A stretch of 64,000 bases of DNA. Source: Cryptomeria japonica. Its lineage: Eukaryota > Streptophyta > Pinopsida > Cupressales > Cupressaceae. The stretch is taken from contig NC_081409.1 of the NCBI RefSeq assembly GCF_030272615.1, positions 207,249,190 through 207,313,189 on the forward strand. Reading direction: 5' to 3'. This document shows, in pieces, positions 1-12,710 of the stretch (positions are counted from its first letter, which is position 1; every line of letters begins with the position of its first letter). Under the pieces are notes generated by a model. The model ran no database searches and was not told the origin of the DNA. It saw only the letters and a list, made by a program, of their open reading frames with translations. The position numbers and the translations under genes are program-made.

Positions 1-939
1 CCACATTATTGTAGACCGACTTGAAAGATGAAAAACCCATTAAAAAAAAAAAGCCCTTTACACAAATTTGAAAATGAATTTCCATCAAAAACCTCCACCA
101 CAAACTCCCCAACAATCACACACCTTTGCACCTTCTAACAAACTTCAAAGACTACATCAAGGAAAAGTTCGTCCTCTTCAACCCATTCATCCTTAGATTA
201 AAAAAAAGTTATTTATTTTGAATTGAAATTTTCCATGAGAAGAATGACCGAGTATGCATCTTTAGGGGATTGGCATTAGGTAGTGAAGTGGACAGGAATA
301 CAAAAATTTTAAGACGTGATGTAAACGTTCCCTCTGACTATATACCCACAGGCTGGCCTTCCCTCACACCATGGCCTACTTCATATTTAATGTTTACCTA
401 ATGTCTTGGAAGTTGATGACAAGACCCATGCCAGCTGAGATTTGAGATTACTTCTCCTTTGTGCTTTGTTGAATCGGTTCATAAGGTGGGTCGGCTAATA
501 GTTGTAACAAAATTATAATATTGATTACTTCTCCTACTGCAACTGTTGGAATAAAATTACATATTAATCACTGTCATTGTTAGGTAATGAAAAGTACAAT
601 TAAAAAAGTAATAATATATCAATTTCTCACAATATATGAAATGGTGGTAGTTAATCTGGTTCCAAAAATGTCATGATTTTGGCATAATATGAGGGTAAGT
701 AAAAAATTACAGATTTCTGCTGTGTTCGACAGATGTAATTGTCTCTTTCATTTTTCAGCTGTGTGTAATATGAAGGTTAGTCGTTTTGGGATCAGATTAG
801 CAGCATCCTTATGAAATTATGATTAATGTTTTTGGATTTGATCATGTGTTAATTTTTGTATTAATATTTTGGATAATTTTCTGTGATCTATCGTCAAGAT
901 GAATGAATGCAATCAGAAAGTGATCCTCAACAACGTTAA
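1..939. other. AT-rich flank with no recognisable gene
   Basis: I see no long ORF and no similarity to the repeats elsewhere in the window. The stretch has A-runs near 48-58 and splice-like words (a GGTAAGT at 694-700 and a pyrimidine run ending CAG at 758), but no coding frame beside them. It ends where the copia LTR-like sequence starts at about 940. Confidence 0.5.
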
Positions 940-1487
940 TGTAAAAAATAACACACAATCAAATCTAAGAATATTAATCATAAAGTAACAATAGATTTTA
1001 ATTACAAAAATTTATGTTATACATATTTAAATATGATAAACAATTAATTTCAAATACAAAAATTCTATTTCTAGAGGTATATGAAATGATTTATTATCAT
1101 TGAAGTGATTGTAATTATACAGAATCATGTTTTTCTAGCCCGCGTGCTATTGATTTGAACATGAATAATGCTACTAAATTTACAATAGATTTTTTTAATG
1201 TTTTAAATTTCAGATTTCCACTTATAAGAGATATTCGAAAGTCTGAATAAAATACATATTTAGCTCTATCTTCCAGATTGTTGTTTGCAGTTCCAATCAA
1301 CATTATCTGAGTGCATGTGGCTCCTAGTTCTGGTTTTGTATTTTTATTATTGTGTATAATATCGTGCAGAAACAATTTTGAAGTGTGTGATGGCCTCTTT
1401 TGTTCTTTGGAGTGAGCATCTTTGTTCGTTGTAAAGGGTCAGGATCTTTTATCTCTACTTTTCTAATAAAAAACAATCAATCAAATA

Positions 1488-1581
1488 AAAATAACATTGT
1501 TATGTAGAAAATACAGCTGTAATTATCGTATATTTAAATAACATTGTTATGTAGAAAATACAGCTGTAATTATCGTATATT
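1488..1581. repeat. 47-bp direct tandem duplication
   Basis: Two adjacent, essentially identical 47-base copies (1488-1534 and 1535-1581), each containing ATAACATTGTTATGTAG. The second LTR copy near 61690-61740 lacks the duplication, so it arose after the two copies separated. Confidence 0.85.
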
Positions 1582-2040
1582 TATTATTAATGTATATCAG
1601 TTATGCTGGCAACAGTTATACATCTACCAACTCTGTGTCAGTTTTTGGAATAAATTTGTTATTCATCAATTGCATATCAATTATGCTGCCAATAATGAGT
1701 CAATTGCCATTAGTTGTGATGTCAATTACAATAGAATGACTGTACATGTAGAAAAAAGAATAAATGAATCTGAAATCAATTAAAAGATCTTATGCATGTA
1801 GGAAAATGATAACTTCTGATATATGTAACAAATATGAAAAACATAAATACATTGTACATTAGCATTAGATAAGTATATGGCAATAAAATAAATTGACATA
1901 TGTTTTTTTTTAAATTTGGTATTAGTGGTTGAGTGGTTAGTGTATTATTAGATTTCATTTACAATTTTAGAGGAATTAAGAATAGTCGATAAAAGATAAG
2001 AAAAGAAGAATATAGAAAAAAAGGACAATTTTGAAGTGTC

Positions 2041-2057
2041 ATATATATATATATATA
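2041..2057. repeat. (AT)n microsatellite
   Basis: An uninterrupted AT dinucleotide run. Sister units have short ATATAT sequence here, so this is local expansion in unit 1. Confidence 0.9.
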
Positions 2058-2120
2058 AACATGAAATAAAAATTATTTCTAATATCTTTTCAATCATTTT
2101 TAATTGGATAAGGCAATCGC

Positions 2121-2805
2121 AACATTTATTACATCAATAATTATATAGCAACTTCCTTGAGATGTAACATATGTTGAAGTTTGATATATTTCATTATAGG
2201 AAATGATCTGGTAGATATTTTAGCAGTTTGATATTAAGTTCCACAAAATTTCAATTACGCCACTTTCTCTTCATATCAATTGAAGAACAAAGTGAGGATG
2301 TACTTCCATATGTTTGGATCTAACATGATAAACAGGAGTTCTTGCTATTATAATAGTGCTTTGAGTAGAACCCAATATAAAAGTTGGACAATCTTGTGAT
2401 TGACGTATTTGTTCAAGTAGTCTTCCAAGCTACAATCCTTCTTGAGACACATTTGAGGGATCAACATATTCAATGTATGTGGATGATAATAAAATTGTTG
2501 ATTTTTTCTTAATTCTTTAAGAAATTGGTCCTCAATCAATGTAAAAGATATACTCTAGAGTTGAATTATATAGCTTACTAGAGTAGGCCTTATCCCACAT
2601 TTGTATTGAATTCCAAGTTGATATGTACCTTGAATGTATTTTAGCATTTTTTAGTTGCTTTGACAATGATCAATATGTTGATATGTCTTATACTTAAATA
2701 CGTTACCAAATGCATATGTAATATCTTGTCCATTTATATTGAGGTACTATTTTTAGGGTGTAGTGAGCAATTAATTTTAGCTATACTTCATATGGTGTTA
2801 GTTTT
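2121..2805 (-). pseudogene. Ty1/copia RNase H C-terminal fragment (unit 1)
   Basis: Read on the minus strand, 2290-2345 encodes ARTPVYHVRSKHMEVHPHF, which fits the copia RNase H signature (NP-V-H-RTKHIE-H-HF). Just downstream is a degraded counterpart of the IADIFTKALP motif. The function would have been to degrade the RNA of the RNA:DNA hybrid during reverse transcription. Several frameshifts and stops break the frame. The fragment is truncated upstream: at 2795-2805 it joins directly to the middle of the next LTR instead of to more pol, the same junction seen at about 17190 and 58480. Confidence 0.7.
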
Positions 2806-3210
2806 TAGGAAATAATTAGTAACTCACCAATTACATATCAATTATTTAACCAATAATGAGTCGATTGTCATTAGTTGTGATGTCAAATATAGTAGAATTA
2901 ACTCTATATGTAGAAAAATGAATAAATGAATCTGAAATCAATTTTAAGACCTTAACCATGAAGGAAAATAACAATTTCTGAATTATGTAAAAAATATGAA
3001 AGACACAAATACATTATATGTTAGCATTAGATAAGTATATGACAATAAAATAAATTGACATATGTTTTTTTGTACTAGTGGTGGAGTGGTTGGCGTATTT
3101 ATAGATTTCATTTATAATTTTAGAGGAATCAAGAATAGTAGATAAAATATAAGAAAAGAAGAATATAGGGAAAAAGGGACAATTATGGGTAAGTGTCATA
3201 TGTCATAATG
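2806..3210 (-). repeat. Copia array unit 2: partial LTR, split by E1
   Basis: Aligns with 1640-2040 and 58490-58900. It stops at TCATAATG where element E1 begins, and the array resumes at 16117 with GAATGTTCTATA. The unbroken arrangement is visible at 57718, where the same words run together. Confidence 0.75.
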
Positions 3211-4021
3211 TGGTGCAGTCACGACAGGGAGGGTCCTCAAAGAGAATAGTCTAGACAGTGCAAAAATAGTTACACAATAGAAACAACTCAATGTGATGGA
3301 GGCAATGTAGAAACAAACTATATTATATCATGAAAATCAGTTACAAACTATCGGCAACATGTGGGCTCACAAGATTTGGCTCACAGGCTTGAGTACAAAA
3401 CATGCGTTTTATGCAACATACGAGATCCAACAAGAATGTGAGCCAACTATGGACCCCCTAACGTTCATATTTTTCTTCTATGCTCTAATAATTGATTAGT
3501 ACATGCATTATTACATTGATTTATATGATCAAGACTGATCTGCGTCAGCCCAAGATGGAACAAATGCCGATGAACAAGATGAAACATGTTTAACAACAAG
3601 GCTGGCCTCCGCCATAGAGATCCTTCCAAAAAATCCATAGAATGAGGTGAAGACCCAAGGGAAGGTTGGCCACATGCCAAGGAATGTTGGAAACAACAAA
3701 CTAAATCTCTGTAAGCTACAAAAGTGATTCACAAGATCCGCCAATAGCCAAATAGGTCCAAGCGGTTCCGGTGTTCTAAGCTAGAAAACTATCTTAGATT
3801 CTAGAAGCGATAACTTGTCGAGAAAAAATTCAAATGTCCCGCGGACTTAAGATAAGGTAGGTGAACATGTCCACAATCAAAATCTAGCTCCGCAAGATCC
3901 GGTGAGCAAATGCAAAGAAACATAGAAAGAAATATTGAAACTGCAAAATAGGAATCAAACTGAAAATAAAATATTTTTGGCTGATGCAAGATCGCCATGA
4001 ACTAGGGATGCTCCTGCATTA
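3211..4021 (-). repeat. E1 3' LTR
   Basis: 811 bp, matching 15364-16116 along its length and, more distantly, the E2 LTRs (start TGGTGCAGTCACG versus TGAAGCAATCACC). The LTR start on the minus strand (TAATGCAGGAGC) has lost its TG by one mutation; the 5' copy keeps TGATGCAGGA. Confidence 0.85.
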
Positions 4022-4047
4022 GACATCCGAGGTTGTTGAAAAAGTGA

Positions 4048-6506
4048 GTTCCTCACTTTGTTGGGGTCAAAGGAAAACCAAGATGGTCTACCTCTGCCTG
4101 AGAAATCCATGATGATTCTTCAACTGGTCTGCCTTTCCACTTCACAAGATATTCTCTATACTAGTTGCTCCGTGTGCTACACCCAATCCTACTGTCCAAA
4201 ATGTCTTCAATTTGATCTGGTTCCCTCTAGGGTATCTATTCCTCCAAGTCTGCTATACTATCCTCACTAAATTCTGCCTCATGGTACTGATGTAGATCTG
4301 CAATGTTGAATATAGATGAAATACCCAAACTATTCGGTAACTTTACTTCATATGCATTTCTGGAACTGAATTTCTTCAAGATCTTACAAGGTCCAAACTT
4401 CCTTATCTAAAACTTATTATAGGTTCCAAATGGAAATCACTCTTTTCTCATATACACTATCACTTCATCTCCTACTTCAAATTACTTATGTCTCCTCTTC
4501 TCATCTTCTTTCTCCTTATACTTGTTGTTCATATCTTCCAAATGTTGTTTGCCTTGAGTATGCATTGTCTTCATATGCTCTGCAAATTCTTCTGCTTCTG
4601 CACTCCTTTTATCTTCATTATATATGTCTTGCAATTCTGATATGCATCTAGGGTGTGCTCCGATAAAAATCTCAAAAGGTGTTCTTCCGGTACTCCTATT
4701 CACTGAATTATTGTAGGTTAATTCTGCGTGTGCAAGAATCAAGTCCCAAGTACCATTTTTATTTCCATCTAAGCATCTCAACAAATTTATCAAACTCCTA
4801 TTCACTACCTCTGTTTGTCCATTAGTTTATGGGTGAAAAGTAGAACTAAACTTCAAATATGTCTTCATCTTCTTCCAAAGTGTTCTCCAAAAATATCCAA
4901 CAAACTTAGTATCTCTGTCATAAACTATGCTCTTAGGTAATCCATGTAATCTCACCACTTCCTTGAAATAGGCCAGAAACATTCACTCTATCTATTATCT
5001 TCTTACAGGGTAAGAAATGTGATATCTTCGAGAATATATCTACCACCACAAATATAGAGTCATTTCCTCTCTATGTCTTAGGCAATCCAAGTATGAAATC
5101 TAGTTTTATGTCCTCCCAAGGTCTTTTGGAAACTATCAAAGGCTTGTACAATCCAACATTTTGACTACTAACTTTTGCAAGTTGATAATTTTTATAGATC
5201 TACACAAATTTCTTGACATCCTTATGAATCTGAGGCCAAAAGTAATTCTCACTAATTAATGCCACTGTCTAATCAATACCAAAGTGTTCGGCTAATCTTC
5301 CACTATCCTTCTCCTTTATCAAACTCTCCCTCGTAGAACTCCTAGGTATACACAACTGAACTCCTCTAAACAATGTCTCATCCTGAATAAAATAGTCCAA
5401 CCACTTACTTCTATCCACCATAACTGGTTCCTTACTTGATCTTTCCAAGGTTCTGTAAAATCCAGGTCATCCTTATACAAGCTCTTCAATTCTTCAAAAC
5501 CTAATACCTCCACTATCATCTCTATCAACAAATTTGTCCTTCTACTCAAGGAATCATCAACTTTATTGGACTTTCCAATCCTATACTTTAAAACAAAGGT
5601 ATAACTCTGCAAGAACTCTACCCATCTCATATGTCTCTAATTCAGCTTACTCTGACTATTCAAATACTACAAAGCTTGATGATCAGTATACAACACAAAC
5701 TCCTTAGGTAACAAATAATGTCTCCATTTCTTCAATGCTTGAACTATGGCATATAATTCCTGATCATACATTGAATATCTTCTTCTTGCATCATTCAAAT
5801 TATCACTAAAATATGCTACCAGTCTCCCTTCCCAACTTAACACTGCTCTACTTGCATTCCCACTTGCATCACCATTCACTTGAAATACTTTGCTAGAATC
5901 CGATAAAGCTAACACAAGATTCATTGTCACCTTCTGCTTAAACAAATCAAAGCTCTTATCTGCTCTTATTTTCTATTTGAAATCCTTTCTATCCCTCTCA
6001 TTGTCATAGTCATAGGGATACAAACTGAACTAAAATTTCTAATAAACTTCTGGTAGAAACTCGCCAATCCATGAAATGATCTTACCTGTCCAATGCTCTC
6101 TGGTGTAGGCCATTCAACAATTGCTCTTACTTTATCAGGATCCATCTTCAATCCATCCATAGATATCACAAATCCCAAATAAACTAACTCTTCCTTCATG
6201 AAACTGCACTTCTTAATGATCAACAACTTTTCTTCTCTCAACCTTTACAAAACTTGTCTCAAATGCAACAAATGTTTTTCCTTAGTCTTACTGAATATCA
6301 AAATGTCATCCAAATATACAATAAGAAACTTACCCAAGAATTTCTTCAATACCTCATTCATCAACCTCATGAAAGTACTTAGTGCATTAGTCCATCCAAA
6401 AGGCATCACCAACCATTCATACAGTCCTTCGTTTGTCTTGAATGTTGTCTTCCACTCATATTCTTCTCTGATTCTGATTTGATGGTATCCACTCTTAAAG
6501 TCTATC
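4048..6506 (-). pseudogene. E1 pol, 3' part: RT core, RNase H, integrase, chromodomain
   Basis: This is the downstream part of the E1 polyprotein on the minus strand. It begins in the RT just before the YLDD active site (6304-6315, VYLDD readable). It continues through RNase H (5667-5945; YTDHQAL present, first catalytic block reads GDAS instead of CDAS), then integrase with the NGQTEVVNRS block that keeps the catalytic Glu (about 4800), and ends in a chromodomain (EYLVKWKGRPVEESSW, about 4090-4150). Such chromodomains steer integration to heterochromatin. At least five in-frame stops and several frameshifts are present. The N-terminal part lies at 12711-13640, separated by the E2 insertion. 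Confidence 0.85.
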
Positions 6507-7293
6507 TAAAGAAGTCACTGGTTAGGAGGTACCTCAAAGAGATCAATCTGGACTAGTCAGCAAGAGTAAACACAACAAAAACATAAGAATATGATGGAGG
6601 CAATGCAGAACAGATTGAATTATAACATGAAAACCGATTACAACCAATCGATAATAACCGGGTTACTGAAACCGGATCATAGGCCTTCTAAAACATGCTC
6701 AAAATACAGAATAGGTCACAACCAGGACCTCAAATCTTAAGATCTATCTTCTATGCTCAATCTAACTTGTTGGTTACATCCTAATTCTCTATTACAATTA
6801 TTTATACAATCCAAGGGGATCTGGTCGGCCCAAAAAGGGATCAAAACCCGAAGAACAAGACCTAACGTGCAAAACCAACAATGCCGACCTCCGCCAAAGA
6901 AATTCCTCTGAAAAAATCCAAAGGATAAAGAGTAGATGATGGGGAAAGGTCAACCAAATGCAAAGAAACATCGGAATCAATGCTCAGGGCTTTGCAAGCT
7001 ATGGAAGGGGATCCGATAGATCACCAATGCAAATAGGTCTAGGCAACCGGTAATAGGAAATTGTCTCAGAAACCGGTAGTGATAACTTGCCAGAAAACGA
7101 TCCAAATGCTCCACAGTTTGGGAATAAGGAAGATGATAAAGTCTTCAAATAAAATCCAACTCCACAAGATCCAGTGAGCCAAATCCAGGACACACAGAAA
7201 GAAATGCTGAAAATGTAAACAAAAAACAAAACAAAAAAGGAAATATTTTTGGTCGATGCAAGATTGCTATGAACTGGGGATGCTCCTGCATCA
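6507..7293 (-). repeat. E2 3' LTR
   Basis: 787 bp, aligning throughout with 11923-12710. The left end starts TAAAGAAGTCACT where the partner has TGAAGCAATCACC, so the terminal dinucleotide has mutated. Its minus-strand start (TGATGCAGGAGC) is intact. A purine-rich stretch on the minus strand at about 7320-7345 is the likely polypurine tract. Confidence 0.9.
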
Positions 7294-7310
7294 GACATCT
7301 AGGGTTGTTA

Positions 7311-10300
7311 AAAAAAGTGAGTCTCTCACTTTTTTGGGGTCAGAGGAAAACCAAGGTGGTCTACCTCTGCCTAAGAAATCCAAGATGAATCTTCAACTGG
7401 TCTGTCCTTCCACTTCACAAGATACTCCTTATACTGACTGCTCCGGGTACTACGCCCAATCCTAATGTCCAAAATGTCTTCAATCTGATCTGGTTCCTTC
7501 CTGGGAAACTGTTTCTCCAAGTCTACAATACTGTCTTTATTGAATTTTGTTTCATGATACTGGTGAAGATCCACAATGTTAAACATAGGTGAAATACTTA
7601 GACTATCCGGTAATTCCACTTCATATGCATTCCCAGAACTAAACTTTCTCGAAATCCTGCAAGGTCCAAACTTTCTCATCTATAATTTGTAATAAGTTCC
7701 AACCAGGAATCTTTCTTTTCTCAGATACACAATCACTTCATCGCCAACTTCAAATTCCTTATGTCTCCTCTTCTCATATGCCTTCTCCTTATACTTGCTA
7801 TTCATGTCCTCCAGATGTTTCTTAACTTGAATATGTAAGTCCTTCATGTGATCTGCAAATTCTTCTACTTCTAAACTTCTCTGGTCTTCACTACTAATAT
7901 CTCTTAATTTTGATATACCTCTAGGATGCACTTCGATAACAATCTCAAAAGGTGTTCCTCTAGTACTCCTGTTTACTGAATTATTGTACGAAAACTTTGC
8001 TTGTGCAAGACTCAAATCCCAACTTCTAATTTTATATCCAACTAAACATCTCAATAAATTTCCCAAGCTCTGGTTAACTACTTTTGTTTTTCCATCAGTC
8101 TATGGGTGAAAAGTAGAACTGAACTTCAAATCTGTCTTCATCTTCTTCCAAAGTGTTCTCCAAAAATAGCCAACAAACTTAGTGTCTCTGTTTGAAACTA
8201 TGCTCTTAGGTAATCCATGCAATCTCACTACTTCCTTGAAAAAAAGGTCTACTACATGTAATGCATCTGATGTCTTCTTACAAGGTATGAAATGAGCCAT
8301 CTTCGAGAATCTATCCACTACCACAAATATAGAATCCTTCCCTCTCGGTGTTTTAGGCAATCCAAGTATGAAATCCATGCTTATATCCTCCCAAGGTCTT
8401 ACCAGTACTGTCAAATGTTTATACAATCCCACATCCTGACTACTACCCTTTGCAACTTGACAAACTCTACAACTTTGCACACATTCCCTAACATCATTAT
8501 GAATCTGGGGCCAAAAGTAATGCTCACTCACCAATGCTATTGTTTTTTCAATACCAAAATGTCTGGCTAATCCTCCACTCTGTTTCTCCTTTATCATATT
8601 CTCCCTCATAGAACTCTTAGGTATGTACAATTGAACTCCTCCGAATAACATCCCATCCCGATGAAGTAATCCAACCACTTGCTTCTATCTACCATAATCA
8701 GTTCTCTACATGCTCTCCAAGGTATTCAATTCCTCAAATCATAATACTGTCACTCTCATCTCTATCAGCAAACTCATTCTCCTACTTAATGTATCAACAA
8801 CTTTGTTAGATTTCCCACTTTTATGCTTCAACACAAAGGTGTAACTATGCAAAAATTCTACCCACCTCATATGTCTCTGATTCAACTTACTATGATTGTT
8901 CAAATACTGCAAAGCTTGATGATCTGTATACAACACAAACTCCTTAGGCAATAGGTAATGTCTCCGCTTTTTCAAGGCTTGAACTATGGCATAAAACTCC
9001 TGATCATACACTAAATATCTCCTTCAGGCATCATTCAATTTCTCACTTAAATAAGCTACTTCTCCCTTCCTAAATCAAGATTGCTCCTATTGTTGTTCTG
9101 CTTGCATCACAATCCACTTGAAATACTTTATTGAAATCCAGTAAAGCTAACACAGGCCACTCAGTCACTTTCTGCTTCAACAACTCAAAAAAATTGTTTT
9201 CTCCAATGGTCCACTTGAATTCCTTATGATCTCCCCTCATTGTCTCAGTCATAGGGTTACAAACTGAACATAAATTTCTAATGAACTTTCGGTAGAAACT
9301 AGCCAATTCATGAAATGATCTTACCTCTCGAATGCTTTCTGGTGTAGGCCACTCAATAATTGCTTTTACTTTCTCAGGGTCCATCTTCAAACCATCCTCA
9401 GATATCACAAATCCCAAATAGACTAACTCATCTTTCATGAAAGTACACTTCTTAAGATTTATCAGCAACTTTTCTTCTCTCAATCTCTACAAAACTTGTC
9501 TCAAATGCAACAAATGCTCCTCTTTTGTCTTACTAAAAATCAGAATGTCATCCAAATATACAATAACAAACTTACTGAAGAATTTATTCAATACCTCATT
9601 CATCAGCCTCATGAAAGTATTCGGTGCATTAGTTAACCCAAAAGGCATCACCAACCATTCATACAGTCCTTTGTTTGTCTTGAATGTTGTCTTCCACTCA
9701 TCTCCTTCTCTGATCTCGATCTGATGATATCCACTCTTCAAATCTATCTTTGTAAAGTATTTGGATCCGCTCAAACAGTCCATTATATCATCCATCCTAG
9801 GCAAAGGAAACCAATATTTCACTGTGATCTTGTTTATTGCTCTGAAATCGATACACATTGTCCACTCTCCATTGTTCATAGGTGCTAATATTACTGGTAC
9901 TACACAAGGGCTCAGACTTTCTCTGACTAAAGCTTTCTTCAACAAATCCTTCACTTGTCTATTTAGTTCTTCATTCTCTATCGGTGTCATCTGGTGTGCA
10001 GGTTTGTTAGGAAAACTAGCTCTAGGAACCACATCCATGCAATGACTGATACTTCTCACAGGTGGCAATCCATCAGGTACATTATCTAAAATGATGTCTT
10101 CATATTCTATCAACAAATATTTTATCTCTTCTGGTTGTTTCTCTTCATGCTCTGCATTCTAAGTCTTCCTAGGAACTAAGGCAAAACACACATTCTCATG
10201 TCTCAATCCATCTAGGAATTTCCTTCCATCCACCAAATAGATTCTAGCATTTGTACAGACTTCACTCTTCAAAGGTTCCTCCAAGGGCAACAAGGTTTAT

Positions 10301-10640
10301 TTTATCCCATTGGCCACAATAGTGTATGCATTCTTCCTCCCATCATGTATTGCCTGTTTATCAAACTACCAACGTCTACCCAACAAAAGATGACAAATAT
10401 CCATAGGCATAATATCACACAAGACTTCATCATGATAATTAACAATTTTCAATTTCACCAAGAATTGCTCAGTTACTAATAAATTATCTTCATCCTCAAT
10501 CCATGCTATCTGATAAGGCTTAGAGTGTTTCAATCTTTCCAAATTCAACTTATTCACCATCTCTTCTGAAACAAGATTATCTGAACTACCACTATCAATA
10601 ACAACTTTACAACACTTACCAGATACCTTAGCTTACCTCT
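7311..10640 (-). pseudogene. E2 pol: protease, RT, RNase H, integrase, chromodomain
   Basis: The order on the minus strand matches a gypsy chromovirus. Aspartic protease has VIDSGSSDNL (about 10580-10600, active-site DSGS intact) and ICHLLLGRRW (about 10375). RT spans about 10050-9300, with KIDLKSGYHQI and YLDD at 9547-9558. RNase H has FQVDCDAS and YTDHQAL (9120-8880). Integrase (8680-7680) has an HHCC finger, then SMDF, then SNRD where SDRD is expected and GKTK where GQTE is expected, so two of three catalytic acids are lost. The chromodomain (EYLVKWKDRPVEDSSW) is near 7380. In-frame stops, for example at about 9487, 8097 and 7677, and a frameshifted RNase H mark it dead. Confidence 0.9.
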
Positions 10641-11813
10641 GGTCTTGAACAAATTTTTCCTCTACAAGGGCTCTTCATTTCTCCTGGTATGACACAAAGC
10701 TCTCCTCATCATCAATAGTTCTCCATCTTCCAGTTTATTATTTGATCTGGTGGGGTTTTCTTCCACCACTGCTTCTCTTCCGATATTATTTGTCTTCTTA
10801 CACTTGAAAGAATGATGTCCTTCTCCTCCACACTTAAAGCAAGTTCCTCTAAATGTTCTCTTGTCTTGTCTTCCAAAATACTTATTCCGGTAGCCATCTG
10901 TTTCTCTCCTTTGGTAGAAATTTCTATCATCTTTCTGGTATGAATTACCTTATTTTCTCACTTATTTGTCCTTGTTCTAATCTACACAAGTTCCTCTTCC
11001 TTCGGTATATCCTCTTCCTCCGGAAAACCTTCCACCTCTTCTTCTCTGCCTCTACTCATGTCTTTTCTTTATCTTTTCTTTTACCTTTAGGGCATACTGG
11101 TAAGCCTCTTCAACACTCTGTAATTTGATCAAAGTGAGTTCATCTTGTATAGACACCCATAATCCATTCTAATATATTACAACTTGTTCAACTTCATCAT
11201 CAACATGTCTAGATTTGATATTCAACTTATAAAATGCTTTGGTGTATTCTTTGACACTAGATTCCTTCTGTCTCAAATTCTGCAATTTCTGGAACAAATT
11301 CACTTGATAATCAACTGGCATAAATTTTGATTTCAACTTAACAATCATCCGATCCCATGTCTTGATCTTTTCTTTACCTCTTCTCTGTCTATCAACCTGC
11401 AAATGCTCCCACCGAAGAGATGCATGGCCTTTCAACCGAGTACAGGAATATTTCACCTTCCTTTCTTCTGTAGTGTTTTCAAAATCAAAATATTTCTCCA
11501 TCTCTGAGATCCAATCCATCAATTCATTTGAATCCAACTTTCCATCATATTCCGGTGGCGTAAAATGAGGTTTAGTATTTGCCCTACTCAAAACCCTCAA
11601 AAACCTTTCCTCATCTGGATCAATCGTCAGTGGGTTTACTTGTTCTGTTGGGGCTTCTTCTCCTTCATCTTAACTTACATCTTCAATGTGTCGGCCTCTT
11701 CTCTGGGCTGTCTCCACAGCTTCCAACTAGGTTGCTATTCCTTGCAAAATTTCCATCACAATATGGTCTGCATTCCCACACACTCCACCATTCCTAGTTC
11801 CTCTTTACGCCAT
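10641..11813 (-). pseudogene. E2 gag with intact CCHC knuckle
   Basis: Nucleocapsid/capsid precursor on the minus strand. The likely start is the ATG at 11811-11813, about 110 bases inside the 5' LTR. The Retrotrans_gag-like domain (HFTPPEYDG...LMDWISEMEKYFDF) spans about 11560-11170, followed by a basic linker and one zinc knuckle, CFKCGGEGHHSFKC (about 10810-10855), with all four ligands present. Stops close to the start (third codon) and inside the linker, plus frameshifts, make it non-functional. Confidence 0.83.
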
Positions 11814-11908
11814 ATTTACGCCAATCCTTTGTAGCTATAGGTTGGATCCACAGTCCGCCACCCTACAACAAAATTCTTAGGACAACGCAATCTCCAAAAT
11901 GAAAACTC

Positions 11909-11920
11909 GCTCTGATACCA
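11909..11920 (-). promoter_or_regulatory. E2 primer-binding site (tRNA-iMet)
   Basis: The minus strand reads TGGTATCAGAGC, the classical plant initiator-Met tRNA PBS, two bases after the LTR end. It fixes both the orientation and the LTR boundary at 11923. Confidence 0.93.
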
Positions 11921-11922
11921 CT

Positions 11923-12710
11923 TGAAGCAATCACCGACTTGAAGGGACCTCAAAGAGATCAATCTGGACCAGTCAACAAGAGTGAAAATAACACAACCAC
12001 AAGGACATGATGGAGGCAATGAAGAAAAAATTGAATTATAACATAAAAACTGATTACAACCAACTGGTAACAACCGGGTTTTAGAAACCGGCTCACAAGC
12101 CTGCTAAAACATGCTCAAAATACAAAATAGGTCACAACCGGGACCTCAAATCTTAAGATCTATGCTCAATCTAACTTCTTGGTTACATTCTAATGCTCTA
12201 TTAAAATGATTTATACAATCCAAGGGATCTAATCAGCCCAAAAAGAGATCAAAACACGAAGAACAAGACCTAATGTGTAGAACCAACAAGGTCGGCCTCT
12301 GCCAAAGAAATTCCTTTGGAAAATACAAAGGATGAAGAGTAGATCATGCGGAAAGGTTGGCCACACGCTAAGGAGCATCGGAATCAATTCTCAGGGCTCC
12401 ACAAGCTATGGAAGGGGATCCGATAGATCACCAATGCAAATAGGTCCAGGCAACCGGTAAAAGGAAACCATCAACCGGTAACAGGAAACTGTCTCAGAAA
12501 CTGGTAGCAATAACTTGTCGAAAAATAATGCAAATGCTCCATAGTTTGGGAATAAGGAAGATGATCAAGTAAAATCCAACTCCATAGGATCTGGTGAGCC
12601 AAATTTGGGACACAGAAAGAAATGTTGAAACTGCAAATAGAAAGAAAAACATAAAGGAAATATTTTTGGTTGATGCAAGATTGCTATGAACTGTGGATGC
12701 TCTTGCATCA
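11923..12710 (-). repeat. E2 5' LTR
   Basis: 788 bp, partner of 6507-7293. It starts TGAAGCAATCACC on the plus strand and ends in ...TTGCATCA, directly followed by the CTATG target duplication. Confidence 0.92.

Larger units (their letters stand above)
940..2120 (-). repeat. Copia array unit 1: LTR-like segment
   Basis: This segment recurs at 61298-62273. Its right half (from about 1640) recurs at 2806-3210, 17190-17674 plus 57645-57800, and 58486-58960. The left end begins TGTAAAAAATAACACAC, so the minus strand ends in CA as an LTR should. To its right on the minus strand lies the C-terminal RNase H of a copia element, which makes this its 3' LTR. The right limit (LTR start, probably near a TGTTG on the minus strand at about 2120) is approximate. 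Confidence 0.6.
6507..12710 (-). mobile_element. E2: Ty3/gypsy chromovirus nested in E1
   Basis: 6,204 bp, minus strand, with both LTRs (787 and 788 bp), primer-binding site, gag, pol and chromodomain. It sits in the E1 RT gene. The target duplication is CTATC (6502-6506) against CTATG (12711-12715), one mismatch. Removing the element rejoins the E1 RT frame at the KIDLKSGYHQI region. E1 and E2 are the same family by LTR and protein, so a relative inserted into an older copy. Stops, frameshifts and lost catalytic residues make it inactive. Confidence 0.92.

Noticed and set aside
690-760. Host gene intron between GGTAAGT (694-700) and CAG (758)
   Set aside because: It is only about 60 bases long, with no open frame or coding bias on either side.
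2476-2487. Plus-strand TATGTGGATGAT, which would encode the copia RT motif YVDD
   Set aside because: All neighbouring copia motifs (RNase H, integrase) are on the minus strand and no RT context surrounds this word on the plus strand.
9437-10045. Plus-strand ORFs opposite the E2 reverse transcriptase
   Set aside because: They are shadows of the well-supported minus-strand RT frame (YLDD at 9547-9558).
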